Part shown: one piece after another, positions 1 through 7,151 of the stretch
Position numbering within the stretch: the stretch's first letter is position 1
Layout of the letters: the number at the start of each line of letters is the position of its first letter
NCBI GenBank assembly: GCA_900543605.1
Contig: UQSK01000039.1
Span: 1-16,634, forward strand
Reading direction: 5' to 3'
DNA from: an uncultured Collinsella sp.
GTDB lineage: Bacteria > Actinomycetota > Coriobacteriia > Coriobacteriales > Coriobacteriaceae
Length of the DNA stretch: 16,634 bases
Notes under the pieces: generated by a model
Database searches by the model: none
What the model saw: the letters and a program-made list of their open reading frames with translations, nothing else
Told to the model about the DNA's origin: nothing
Translations under genes and position numbers: made by a program

Positions 1-5
1 AAGAC

Positions 6-31
6 GGAAAGCACATTAAGTGCTTTCCTTT
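6..31 (+). terminator. Probable rho-independent terminator of an upstream gene outside the window
   Basis: A perfect 9-bp stem (GGAAAGCAC / GTGCTTTCC, 6-14 with 20-28) closes a 5-nt ATTAA loop and is followed on the plus strand by TTT. No gene in the window ends here on the plus strand, so it probably ends a gene left of the window. The short T-run makes the direction uncertain. The rest of 32-147 shows no gene, RNA or repeat that I can support. Confidence 0.5.
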
Positions 32-147
32 GCGTGCGGAACTCGCGACAAACTTCATGCCCTCCGGTCCGCCCCGGGAGCCAGGTTAACCAATTCGGGC
101 CCGGCATTCAGAAAAGTCAGTGCAGCAAAATGGCGATGCAGATGGTG

Positions 148-186
148 CGAACAAGAAAGGGGCACGTTGTTGAAACGTGCCCCTTA
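148..186 (-). terminator. Rho-independent terminator of the amidohydrolase gene
   Basis: A perfect 12-bp stem (157-168 with 174-185) with a 5-nt loop lies 17 bp after the stop codon of the minus-strand amidohydrolase. Read on the minus strand the stem is followed by TTTCTTGTT, the expected U-rich tail. Confidence 0.8.
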
Positions 187-202
187 TGGGTGGGGTATGG
201 GG

Positions 203-1840
203 CTAGCGCTCGTAAATCAAGTTGCCTGCCAGATAGGTTGCCTGAACCTTGGTAGCCTGGAGCTCTTGGGGGTCGATGGTGAGCGGGTTTTGATCCAGGA
301 CTACCAGGTCGGCGTATTTGCCGGGCTCTAGGCTGCCGAGGTTTTGCTCGTCGCCCGCTGCGTACGCGCTACCAAGCGTGTAGTTGCGCAGGGCCGTTGC
401 CGCGTCGATGCGCTCGCTCGGTAACCAGCCGCCCTCGGGCCAGTGACTGCGAGGGTCTTGGCGCGTGATGGCCGTGTAGAGCACGTTCATGCTGGTAACG
501 GCCGTGATGGGGCTATCGGTGCCGAAAGCTTGACGGATGCCGCGCTGCTGATAAGTTGCGAACGGCCACATGATGCGGCTGCGTTCCAGGCCCAGGTCGC
601 GCTCCGGGCCACCCGGGTCGAGCGTGATGTGGCAGGGCTGGCTCGAGGCAATGACGTTGAGCTTGCGCAGACGATCGATGTCCTGAGGCAGCAGATTCTC
701 CAGATGTTCGAGCGTGTTATGACCGTGCGGGGGCAGACCGTAGAGCTCTGCCGCCTCCTCAAAGATATCGAGCGCAGCATGGATGGCACCGTCGCCGATA
801 ACGTGGATACGCACGGTGTGGCCACGCTCGGCTGCCGCCAGAACCAACTTGCGCATGCGCTCGACAGGAACCGTCAGGCGACCCTGGTCGCCCGGGAAGC
901 GCGGGTTGGTATAGGGCTCGGTGAGATATGCGGTATGTTCACTCGACACGCCGTCGAAGAACTGTTTAAAGCCTGGCGCCGAGAGCAGCGCGTTGTTCGC
1001 ATAGCGGGTCTGGAGTTCTTCCAAGCGCGATTGGTCATCCAGCAGCGTGGGAAACAGATGGGCGCGGATGCCCAGCTTGCCGGCGGCCTGCAGCTTGTCG
1101 TAAACATCGTCGCGAATAAAGTCGCAGCCCGGCATGGGCATGAGCGACATATCGCAGATTGAGGTGATGCCTTGCTCGGCCATGCGCTTCATCTGGTCGG
1201 CGTAAGCGCTCGCGATGCGGTCCTCGCCCAGCCACTCAAGACAGCGCGGCAGCAGCTGCATGGCCGCAGCCTCGTGAGCGATACCCGTGAGCTCGCCATT
1301 TGCATCCTTGTCGTAACTGCCACCCGCCGGAGGCTCGCTGTCACGCGTCACGCCGAGCGCCTCGAGCGCGCGGCTGTTGAGCCACAGCGTATGCCCATCG
1401 CCCGAATACATAACACAGGGGCGACCGGGGAAGGCGGCGTCGAGGGAGGCCTTGGTAGGGTGCTCGGGCGGATCCCAACGGTAATCGCGCCAACCCTGGG
1501 TCACGACCCAGGCGTCATCGGGCAAGCCTTGGGAAAACTCGAGCGCATGCTGCACCAGCGCCGCCTCTGACGTGCCCATATCCATGAGCATGTACGGCGA
1601 GGAACCAACCGAGGTATGGAAGAAGTGCAGGTGCGCATCATGGAAACCGGGGCAGACAAACTGCTCGCCGTAGTCGATAACCGGCGTGGCGGCAGGTGCG
1701 GCGGCGATCACGTCATCGGGCGCGCCGACTGCAACGATACGATCACCCGCGATGGCGATCGCCAGCTCGCGGGCGGTATCGATGCCGTCTTGGGCGGTAA
1801 AGACGTTCTTGGAGCGGATAATCCGATCGATATGTTGCAT
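203..1840 (-). CDS. Amidohydrolase family protein, YtcJ-like (Amidohydrolase_3)
   Basis: This 545-aa protein is a metal-dependent hydrolase of the amidohydrolase superfamily, YtcJ/Amidohydrolase_3 branch. Visible landmarks are the N-terminal beta segment, the HxH metal motif in HDAHLH (about 67-72), a GFKQFFDG stretch carrying the candidate carboxylated lysine, later metal histidines in IHVIGDGAIHAA and LEHLENL, the FGTDSP aspartate motif, and a C-terminal LEPGKYADLVVLD segment that completes the composite beta domain. Length fits the family (about 520-550 aa). The substrate cannot be told from sequence; relatives act on amides, formamides or cyclic amides. Three in-frame ATGs (1852, 1846, 1840) compete; I chose 1840 because a GGGG element lies 6 nt upstream of it, but 1852 is possible. 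The gene is divergent from the M20 gene and closes with its own terminator. A weak promoter may lie near 1897-1926 on the minus strand. Confidence 0.88.
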   Translation of the reverse strand: MQHIDRIIRSKNVFTAQDGIDTARELAIAIAGDRIVAVGAPDDVIAAAPAATPVIDYGEQFVCPGFHDAHLHFFHTSVGSSPYMLMDMGTSEAALVQHALEFSQGLPDDAWVVTQGWRDYRWDPPEHPTKASLDAAFPGRPCVMYSGDGHTLWLNSRALEALGVTRDSEPPAGGSYDKDANGELTGIAHEAAAMQLLPRCLEWLGEDRIASAYADQMKRMAEQGITSICDMSLMPMPGCDFIRDDVYDKLQAAGKLGIRAHLFPTLLDDQSRLEELQTRYANNALLSAPGFKQFFDGVSSEHTAYLTEPYTNPRFPGDQGRLTVPVERMRKLVLAAAERGHTVRIHVIGDGAIHAALDIFEEAAELYGLPPHGHNTLEHLENLLPQDIDRLRKLNVIASSQPCHITLDPGGPERDLGLERSRIMWPFATYQQRGIRQAFGTDSPITAVTSMNVLYTAITRQDPRSHWPEGGWLPSERIDAATALRNYTLGSAYAAGDEQNLGSLEPGKYADLVVLDQNPLTIDPQELQATKVQATYLAGNLIYER

Positions 1841-1927
1841 GGGCATCCCCATTTCTGGCAGGAAATTCAACACCCCCGAGTGTACTCCCCCACTCTTGTT
1901 ACAAAACCCCAAGCGGCAAACGGCAAC

Positions 1928-1957
1928 TTTACCAGCCCTAGCGGCAGGTGGCATACT
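1928..1957 (+). promoter_or_regulatory. Candidate promoter of the M20 peptidase gene
   Basis: A -35-like TTTACC (1928-1933) and a -10-like CATACT (1952-1957) are separated by 18 nt, and the -10 is preceded by TG plus one base (1949-1951), an extended -10. The predicted transcript would begin near 1964 and leave a leader of about 45 nt before the ATG at 2009. Judged by eye only. Confidence 0.4.
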
Positions 1958-2008
1958 GAAGAGAGCCTGTACGATTTTGCGATCAACCCAGCAAGGAGCA
2001 AATCGACC

Positions 2009-3472
2009 ATGACGAAGACCAAGGCACAGCAAATTATGGCGGCAACCGAGGTTCGCGCGGCAGACGACGTCACCGCGGCCATCCAGGATATCGCCGCCGA
2101 GTTTGAACCCTATATCATCAAGCAGCGCCGGCACTTCCATAAGCACCCGGAGCTGAGCCTTGCCGAGGAGCGCACGACTTCCGACATCGCCAACCAGCTC
2201 GACGCCATGAATATCCCCTACGAGCGCCCGCTCAAAACGGGCCTGGTAGCGACGCTTCGCGGTACCGCGCCCGATGCCTACCGCGAGGACGGCACGCCGC
2301 GCCGCCGCATCCTGCTGCGCGCCGACATCGACGCCCTGCCCGTCACTGAGCAGACCGGCGAGGAGTTCGCCAGCGTCAATGAGGGCTGCATGCACGCCTG
2401 CGGCCACGACTGCCATATCGCCATGATGCTCGGCACGCTGCAGATTCTGCGCCACATGACCGATGACATCCACGGCGAGATTCGCATCGTATTCCAGCCC
2501 AGCGAGGAAAACGGCCAGGGCGCCAAGCTCATGATCGGCACGGGCGTACTCGATGGCGTCGACGGCGCCTATGCCGCGCACATCTGGAGCGAGGTCGACG
2601 CCGGCACCGTGAGCTGCGAGCCCGGTCCGCGCATGGCAAACACCGACTGGTTCCGCATCGACGTCCGCGGCACCTCGTGCCATGGCGCCATGCCCCAGCG
2701 CGGCCACGACGCCGTTATGGTGGCGGCAGAGATCGTCAACGCCCTGCAGACCATCGTCTCGCGCGAGATTAGCCCCTACGAACCCGCCGTCATCACCGTC
2801 GGCGAACTGCACGGCGGCACCGCGCGCAACGTTATCGCCGGCACGGCGTACCTCGCCGGCACGGTGCGCACCTATGGCGACAAGACGCATGAGGAGATGC
2901 CCGAGCTCATGCGCCGCATCGTTGAGCACACCGCAGCGGCACTAGGCGCCGAGGCCGAACTCACCGACTACACCATCGCCAACTACAAGGTCGAAAACGA
3001 CGCCGCCTCGAGCGAGCGCTGCCGTCAGGCTGTAATCAAATGCCTGGGTCCCACCGGTCAAGGCCATTACCGCGGCACGCTTTCGGGCGAGGATTTTTCG
3101 GAGTACCTGCGCCGCGTACCGGGCGTGCTCGCCTTTGTAGGTACGCGCAACCCCAAGATTGGCGCCACGTACGCCCAGCATTCCTGCTTCTACAAGATCG
3201 ACGAGACCGTGCTGGCAAAGGGCTCCATGGTGGCCGCCCAGTATGCTATCGACTTTTTGGCCGAGCCCACGCAAGAGGAGCTCGACGGCCCCGCGATTAC
3301 CGCGGTCGCCGAAACCAACCCCGATCTGGCCGCCAAGTTGCGCTCTGCCAAGGCGACGACCGCCGAGGCTCGCGACGCCATCCATGATGCCCGCACGGCT
3401 CGCCATGCCGCAATCAAGGGCATCCACGAAGCCCGCGCCGCCGCTCGTCACGAGGATAAGCACGACGAGTAA
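2009..3472 (+). CDS. M20D family metallopeptidase / N-acyl amino acid amidohydrolase with a C-terminal extension
   Basis: This 487-aa protein belongs to the M20D (HipO/AmhX/IAA-amidohydrolase) group, which removes acyl groups from N-acyl amino acids or cuts small peptides using two metal ions. Metal and catalytic landmarks are the HACGHDCH motif (Cys131, His133), the Glu166-Glu167 pair in QPSEEN, His191 in AAHIW and His391 in YAQHSCF. The lid/dimerisation domain lies around 210-325 and includes GTSCHGAMPQ. The catalytic fold appears complete near residue 418. Beyond it is an Ala/Arg/His-rich tail of about 68 residues, probably helical, which typical members (about 380-400 aa) lack. The ATG at 2009 was chosen because AAGGAG lies 10 nt upstream; the same frame is open further upstream but would run antisense into the amidohydrolase gene. 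No signal peptide is seen, so it is likely cytoplasmic. Confidence 0.92.
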   Translation: MTKTKAQQIMAATEVRAADDVTAAIQDIAAEFEPYIIKQRRHFHKHPELSLAEERTTSDIANQLDAMNIPYERPLKTGLVATLRGTAPDAYREDGTPRRRILLRADIDALPVTEQTGEEFASVNEGCMHACGHDCHIAMMLGTLQILRHMTDDIHGEIRIVFQPSEENGQGAKLMIGTGVLDGVDGAYAAHIWSEVDAGTVSCEPGPRMANTDWFRIDVRGTSCHGAMPQRGHDAVMVAAEIVNALQTIVSREISPYEPAVITVGELHGGTARNVIAGTAYLAGTVRTYGDKTHEEMPELMRRIVEHTAAALGAEAELTDYTIANYKVENDAASSERCRQAVIKCLGPTGQGHYRGTLSGEDFSEYLRRVPGVLAFVGTRNPKIGATYAQHSCFYKIDETVLAKGSMVAAQYAIDFLAEPTQEELDGPAITAVAETNPDLAAKLRSAKATTAEARDAIHDARTARHAAIKGIHEARAAARHEDKHDE

Positions 3473-3517
3473 TCGATTCGCTGGCATCTCGCAGTCATAG
3501 CCACATCGCGATGTCAA

Positions 3518-3560
3518 AGCGGGGGCGGACGTTTCGACACGTCCGCCCCCGCTCATTTGT
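3518..3560. terminator. Bidirectional terminator between converging genes
   Basis: A perfect 15-bp GC-rich stem (3518-3532 with 3539-3553) closes a TTCGAC loop, 45 bp after the M20 stop. The plus-strand tail is CATTTGT and the minus-strand tail begins TTTGAC. It lies between the converging M20 gene and the zinc-ribbon membrane protein gene and probably serves both. Confidence 0.75.
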
Positions 3561-3565
3561 CAAGC

Positions 3566-3592
3566 GCTATTTCTAGCCCGTCCCCAAATAGC
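3566..3592 (+). repeat. REP-like hairpin with conserved GTCCC loop, copy A
   Basis: Stem GCTATTT / AAATAGC (7 bp) encloses the 13-nt loop CTAGCCCGTCCCC. The loop matches those of copies B (6179) and C (11052) at the same positions, while the stem is unrelated. It ends 11 nt before the stop codon of the minus-strand gene at 3604, just downstream in transcription terms. There is no T-rich tail, so it does not look like a standard terminator. Confidence 0.55.
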
Positions 3593-3603
3593 AGGCGGCG
3601 TGG

Positions 3604-4827
3604 CTACTCGTCCTGAGGCTCCTCGTCGGAGCTTGGCTCGGACGCCGGCTCAGGTGCAGGTGCCGGCTCAGGCTCGGACTCGGTCGCGGGAGCGGGTGCC
3701 GGCGAAGCATCCGGAGCATTGCAACCCGAAGCAGCGGACTTCTTCTCGAAGGGCAACACAAAAGTCAGGACGTCGTCCTTATCCTCATCGGCCCACTCGC
3801 TTGCATAGCGTGCGGCCCAATAGCCAACGGCACGGTGCTTGAGCATCTTGCCAAAGACCGTAAGAAATACGGTGACGAAAGCGACCAGCACCAAGAACAG
3901 CGCGAGCGTGACGCCACCGCCGGTAACAATTGCCTCAATACCCGTAGGACGATAGTAGTAGCTATACATACCGACAGAGGCAATGGCGCCAAAGACGACC
4001 GTCAAGATCCATGTGACAACGTTGGCGACCAGGCCCGTCAAAAACTCGGGAAGGAACGAAGCACAGAACAGCTTGGTCTTGTTGTGCTTAAACGCCGCCC
4101 AGACCTTATCGAGCGAAAACGCGCTCTCGACGCGACCGGTCACCGCAAAGTGCATCACGGCGATGTCGGCGAACATCTTAAAGAAGACGCCCAGAATCGC
4201 CGAGGCAATTAGCGCCAGGACAAGCAGGCCGAGCGAACCGAACAGCGCAGCCTCGAGCGCATAAGAGCCGTAATAAGAATACGAGCCCGCGGCGCCAATT
4301 ACCACGCCCTCCACCAGCGAAAGCACTACACCGATAACGGGAATGGCAGCGATAACCTCGAGCACGACCGAAATAACGCTCGAAAAGACTCCGAGACCAA
4401 ACGACGTGGAACGCATGAGTGGACGGTCCATGCCGTCATCGACCTTGAGCGAAAGATCACGGCCCCACTCAATACCAAAGCCGGAACCGCACACGCTCGC
4501 AATGCAAGCTGCCAAAAAGCCGATGGCAGCCGCAATGCCGCCAATAACGGGAATAAACAACACGAGCACCGACACAACGCAAATCAGCGCCGGCAAAAAC
4601 GCGATTTGGCATACACGCTGAAGCACGCCCGGAGTCTTGGTCATATCTTGGAACGCCTGAGCCACACAGCCCTTTGGCGCATTCGCCACGGGCGGCTGCG
4701 GAACAAACTGCTGGGGCTGAGGCTGTCCCTGGGGAGCGGGGCCAGCGGCACCGGCATTAGGAGCACCACACACGCCGCAGAACTTGTCGTTATCGCCCAT
4801 GGGGGCGCCACACTGCGAGCAGAACAT
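3604..4827 (-). CDS. Zinc-ribbon polytopic membrane protein (DUF4013-like)
   Basis: This 407-aa protein starts with a short zinc ribbon (C3-x2-C6 and C17-x2-C20), then a Pro/Gln-rich linker (about 27-50). A hydrophobic region follows with about six membrane segments (roughly 73-92, 94-113, 145-178, 193-220, 262-290, 300-326). It resembles DUF4013-type proteins, whose function is not known. The last 40 residues or so are a low-complexity Pro/Glu/Ala/Ser tail, strongly acidic at the end. The ATG at 4827 is supported by AAGGGA 7 nt upstream; a longer open frame to 5121 has no such site and overlaps the yitT-like gene. The 149-bp gap upstream (4828-4976) holds a possible -10 (GATAAT, 4893-4888) without a good -35, and no other gene. 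It probably forms its own transcription unit. Confidence 0.85.
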   Translation of the reverse strand: MFCSQCGAPMGDNDKFCGVCGAPNAGAAGPAPQGQPQPQQFVPQPPVANAPKGCVAQAFQDMTKTPGVLQRVCQIAFLPALICVVSVLVLFIPVIGGIAAAIGFLAACIASVCGSGFGIEWGRDLSLKVDDGMDRPLMRSTSFGLGVFSSVISVVLEVIAAIPVIGVVLSLVEGVVIGAAGSYSYYGSYALEAALFGSLGLLVLALIASAILGVFFKMFADIAVMHFAVTGRVESAFSLDKVWAAFKHNKTKLFCASFLPEFLTGLVANVVTWILTVVFGAIASVGMYSYYYRPTGIEAIVTGGGVTLALFLVLVAFVTVFLTVFGKMLKHRAVGYWAARYASEWADEDKDDVLTFVLPFEKKSAASGCNAPDASPAPAPATESEPEPAPAPEPASEPSSDEEPQDE

Positions 4828-4976
4828 AGAATCATCCCTTCGTATCTTGAACGAATCACTTGGATCGCAAACGATGTCTTTGGCATCATTATCACCCAAT
4901 GTGAGGACAAATGCTCTTAGATGACGTATTTGCAACGCGCGAGGCGCTTTTCGATTGTTTGATGAGTGTGTCCGCG

Positions 4977-5999
4977 CTAGTTCGTTCCGCGGAAGCCCTT
5001 GCCGACGATCTCGGAGCTGTCGACAATCGTGATAAAAGCACCCGGATCGACTTCGCGCGCATAGCGGCGTAGTTGCACGGCCTCGCGACGGCTCAGCACG
5101 CTCATGATCACCGTCACGCACTTGCCCGAGAAAGCACCGTAGCCGCGACTGATGGTCGCCGTGCGGTTGAGATGCTTGACGATAAACTCCTCGACCTTAA
5201 GGGGCTCGGAGCAAATGACCGTGCAGACTTTGCGCAGGTGAATGCTCTCAATGGCCTTGTCGACCACGAGCGTCTTTGCAAACAGACCGAGCACGCAATA
5301 CAGACCGACACGCGGGCCATACAAAAAGGCCGCGATGGTCACGATGCCGATATCGACCAGCAGCAGTGCGCGACCAATCTCGAGCGTCGTGCGGCGCTTG
5401 AGGATCATGGCAAGAATGTCCGTGCCACCCGTCGAGGCGCCGATATCAAAGACGATGGCACTGCCGAGCGCCGGCAGAATCACGGCAAAGCACAGGTCGA
5501 GCCACATATCACCCGTCAGAGAGACATCGGTCGGAATAAAGAGCTCAAACAGCGAAACATAGGCGGACAGCGCAAACGAGGCGAAGACGCTCCACAGGAT
5601 TGCCTTGCGCTCCAAAAAGATAAAGCCCAAAACGACGAGAACCGCGTTAATGATCCACATAAAGACGCCGACGGGCAGGGTCGGGAACAGCGTGGACAGA
5701 ATGACCGACACGCCCGAGGTGCCGCCAAAAGCAAAGTGATTAGGGGTTTTAAACGCAACGATGGCAAAGGCCGTAAGAATCAGGCCCAGATTGAGCTCGG
5801 CAAAAAAGCGCGGGAAGCCCGGCTCCTGGCTGCGCTTTTGACCGGCACGCTCGCCGCGCTCGATATCGGTGCGATCAACCACGCGCTCCATCGGCACCAC
5901 GGGAGGACGATGCATCTCCTCGGCAGCACGCGATGCCGCCTCTGCCGCGGCGGCCTCAATCGCCCATGCCTTGCTTTCTGTTTCGTGCTCGTCGGCCAT
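4977..5999 (-). CDS. YitT family membrane protein with DUF2179 domain
   Basis: This 340-aa protein has the YitT layout: a hydrophobic part with about five or six membrane segments (about 68-250) and a soluble C-terminal DUF2179 domain (about 258-335). The family signatures GGTSG (92-96) and ASTGGTDI (188-195) are intact. The family is conserved in Gram-positive bacteria and its transported substrate, if any, is not established. The unusual part is the N-terminus: about 65 charged, Ala/Glu-rich cytoplasmic residues before the first membrane segment, where many homologues begin almost directly with it. The ATG at 5999 has GAGGGG 8 nt upstream. It is alone, 209 bp from asp23 and 149 bp from the next gene. 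Confidence 0.88.
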   Translation of the reverse strand: MADEHETESKAWAIEAAAAEAASRAAEEMHRPPVVPMERVVDRTDIERGERAGQKRSQEPGFPRFFAELNLGLILTAFAIVAFKTPNHFAFGGTSGVSVILSTLFPTLPVGVFMWIINAVLVVLGFIFLERKAILWSVFASFALSAYVSLFELFIPTDVSLTGDMWLDLCFAVILPALGSAIVFDIGASTGGTDILAMILKRRTTLEIGRALLLVDIGIVTIAAFLYGPRVGLYCVLGLFAKTLVVDKAIESIHLRKVCTVICSEPLKVEEFIVKHLNRTATISRGYGAFSGKCVTVIMSVLSRREAVQLRRYAREVDPGAFITIVDSSEIVGKGFRGTN

Positions 6000-6042
6000 T
6001 ACGGCAACCCCTCGTTAACAATTTGGAAACAATGCGCCCATT

Positions 6043-6070
6043 AGGGTAACGCGGAACGCGACGATTGCAA
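6043..6070 (-). promoter_or_regulatory. Weak candidate promoter of the YitT-family gene
   Basis: On the minus strand TTGCAA (6070-6065) is followed after 16 nt by TACCCT (6048-6043), a poor -10. Its position about 45 nt upstream of the start codon fits, but the match is weak and judged by eye. Confidence 0.25.
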
Positions 6071-6088
6071 CCCCTAGTTAGACGAGCG

Positions 6089-6112
6089 GTATGCCTACAT
6101 CGGGGGGCATAC
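6089..6112. promoter_or_regulatory. Dyad GTATGCC-N10-GGCATAC, possible operator
   Basis: Two perfect 7-bp inverted arms (6089-6095 and 6106-6112) are separated by 10 nt. The dyad lies just upstream of the candidate promoter of the YitT-family gene and 5 nt from the asp23 terminator stem. A regulator site or a second small hairpin are both possible. Confidence 0.35.
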
Positions 6113-6158
6113 AAATAACGGCCGGCCACGCTTTTGCTTGCGCGGTCGGCCGTTTAAT
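6112..6158 (-). terminator. Probable terminator of the amaP-DUF2273-asp23 operon
   Basis: An 11-bp stem with one G-T pair (arms at 6117-6127 and 6144-6154) encloses a 16-nt loop. On the minus strand the stem is followed by TTATTTGTAT. It lies 54 bp after the asp23 stop codon; the plus-strand side also has TTTAATGTTTT, so it could work in both directions. Confidence 0.6.
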
Positions 6159-6178
6159 GTTTTCGCAGATAAAACCTG

Positions 6179-6203
6179 CCAAAACAAACCTGTCCCTTTT
6201 TGG
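6179..6203 (+). repeat. REP-like hairpin with conserved GTCCC loop, copy B
   Basis: Stem CCAAAA / TTTTGG (6 bp) encloses the 13-nt loop CAAACCTGTCCCT. The loop lines up without gaps with copies A and C (shared core CC-Y-GTCCC). It sits only 4 nt beyond the asp23 stop codon. The stem is short, so this copy rests mainly on the loop match. Confidence 0.45.
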
Positions 6204-6207
6204 AAGG

Positions 6208-6729
6208 TTATTCGTGCTGGCTGGTGCGGTGCTCGTACTCCTCGGGGGTGATGACGTCCTCGATGCGCAGGTTGACACCCGCCACCTCAAGGCCGGTCAT
6301 CGCGGCAAGGCGCTCAGTGACACGTGCCTTGACATCGTCGAAGATCGCGGGCGCATAGGCTCCGTACTCGATGATGACGGAGATGTTGACGACCACGCGA
6401 TTGTCATCGGTGACCTCGACCGTCACGCCCTTGGTCAGATTCTCGGCACCAAACTGCTCCTGCACAAAGTGCATGAGGTTACCCTTCATGCCCAGAACGT
6501 GCGGAACCTCGCGGGTGGCCATGGCAACGATCTTCTCGATCACACCGTTGGAATAGGTCAGCGAGTCCTCGGACTCGTCTGTTTCCTCATCATCCTCGTC
6601 CGCGTCATCGGCGGACTCGGCCTCGACGAGCGCCTCATACTCGAGCGTCACATCCTCGGCTTCGGCGACGGCCGCCTCGTTCTCCTCGAGCTCGGTATCG
6701 GCCACATCGACCTTCGTATTAAAAGCCAT
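6208..6729 (-). CDS. asp23: Asp23/Gls24 family envelope stress response protein
   Basis: This 173-aa protein carries an Asp23/Gls24 domain (about 57-162), with features such as NGVIEKIVAMATREV and a beta-rich VTVEVTDDNRVVVNISV stretch. In Staphylococcus aureus Asp23 is a soluble protein held at the membrane by AmaP, and its loss triggers a cell wall stress response. Here the gene is the third of an amaP-DUF2273-asp23 set, the same order as in S. aureus, 44 bp downstream of the DUF2273 gene. About 55 N-terminal residues form an extremely acidic, low-complexity leader (many Asp/Glu around 38-55) not present in compact family members. The ATG at 6729 has a near-perfect GGAGG 4 nt upstream. Confidence 0.9.
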   Translation of the reverse strand: MAFNTKVDVADTELEENEAAVAEAEDVTLEYEALVEAESADDADEDDEETDESEDSLTYSNGVIEKIVAMATREVPHVLGMKGNLMHFVQEQFGAENLTKGVTVEVTDDNRVVVNISVIIEYGAYAPAIFDDVKARVTERLAAMTGLEVAGVNLRIEDVITPEEYEHRTSQHE

Positions 6730-6773
6730 GGTTCCTCCTTATGCCTGCCGCGGATGCGACAGTCGAATACATA

Positions 6774-7151
6774 TTAGCGGCCGCTAAACAGACGGCCGAA
6801 GAAATTGACGATCCCGTTCTCGCCGTCGCGAATTTGGCCGATCACAGCGCCGATCAACACGAAGAATGCAATGACGAGCGTGTCCCACAGGCCCAACGTG
6901 AGCACCAACACGGCGAGGATAAAGCCCGCGACGGCGCCGAGCGTGGTGTTGGGATGACGCACAGCATAGCTCCAGATGGCAGCGCCCGTACCCTTGATGA
7001 GACCCATAGCCTCGTCAAAATCCGCGGCTGCCGCGTCTTGTAACTCAGTTGCCTCTGCTTTGGAATCAACAGGTTCGCTCGCCGGCGTGGCGCTCTGGTC
7101 AATCGTCAGGCGCGGCGTACGAGCGGTCTTATCTTGATTGGTATCACTCAC
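6774..7151 (-). CDS. DUF2273 small membrane protein of the Asp23 operon
   Basis: This 125-aa protein has a hydrophilic N-terminal part (1-55) and a hydrophobic hairpin: HPNTT at 66-70, a segment at about 70-88, then WDTLVIAFFVLIGAVIG at 89-105. It ends in a short basic tail. This is the DUF2273 arrangement known beside amaP and asp23. I start it at the GTG at 7151 because GGAGG lies 6 nt upstream; the open frame reaches further to 7364, but that part only runs through amaP. GTG at 7151 and the amaP stop overlap by 8 bp (7144-7151), indicating translational coupling. Family function is unknown; a role in membrane placement of Asp23 is inferred from context. The N-terminal part is longer than in the roughly 60-80 aa firmicute forms. 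Confidence 0.85.
   Translation of the reverse strand: MSDTNQDKTARTPRLTIDQSATPASEPVDSKAEATELQDAAAADFDEAMGLIKGTGAAIWSYAVRHPNTTLGAVAGFILAVLVLTLGLWDTLVIAFFVLIGAVIGQIRDGENGIVNFFGRLFSGR

Noticed and set aside
35..147. Possible tRNA or small RNA in the left intergenic region
   Set aside because: There are short GC-rich inverted stretches but no cloverleaf, no T-loop sequence and no CCA-adjacent acceptor stem.
443..1162. 239-aa plus-strand frame
   Set aside because: It lies wholly opposite the amidohydrolase gene, has a skewed Arg/His/Ala content and no recognisable domain.
1616..2008. In-frame N-terminal extension of the M20 protein
   Set aside because: It would run antisense through the amidohydrolase gene; the ATG at 2009 has a good ribosome site and gives a normal M20D start.
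1853..2929. A long minus-strand reading frame continuing upstream of the amidohydrolase, antisense to the M20 gene
   Set aside because: It is open only because of high-GC codon bias opposite a real gene. The amidohydrolase domain begins at the ATGs near 1840-1852, and the extension has no family features.
5073..6044. 323-aa plus-strand frame opposite the YitT-family gene
   Set aside because: Its composition (very rich in Arg, His, Asp, Gln) is typical of an antisense shadow, with no hydrophobic core and no ribosome site.
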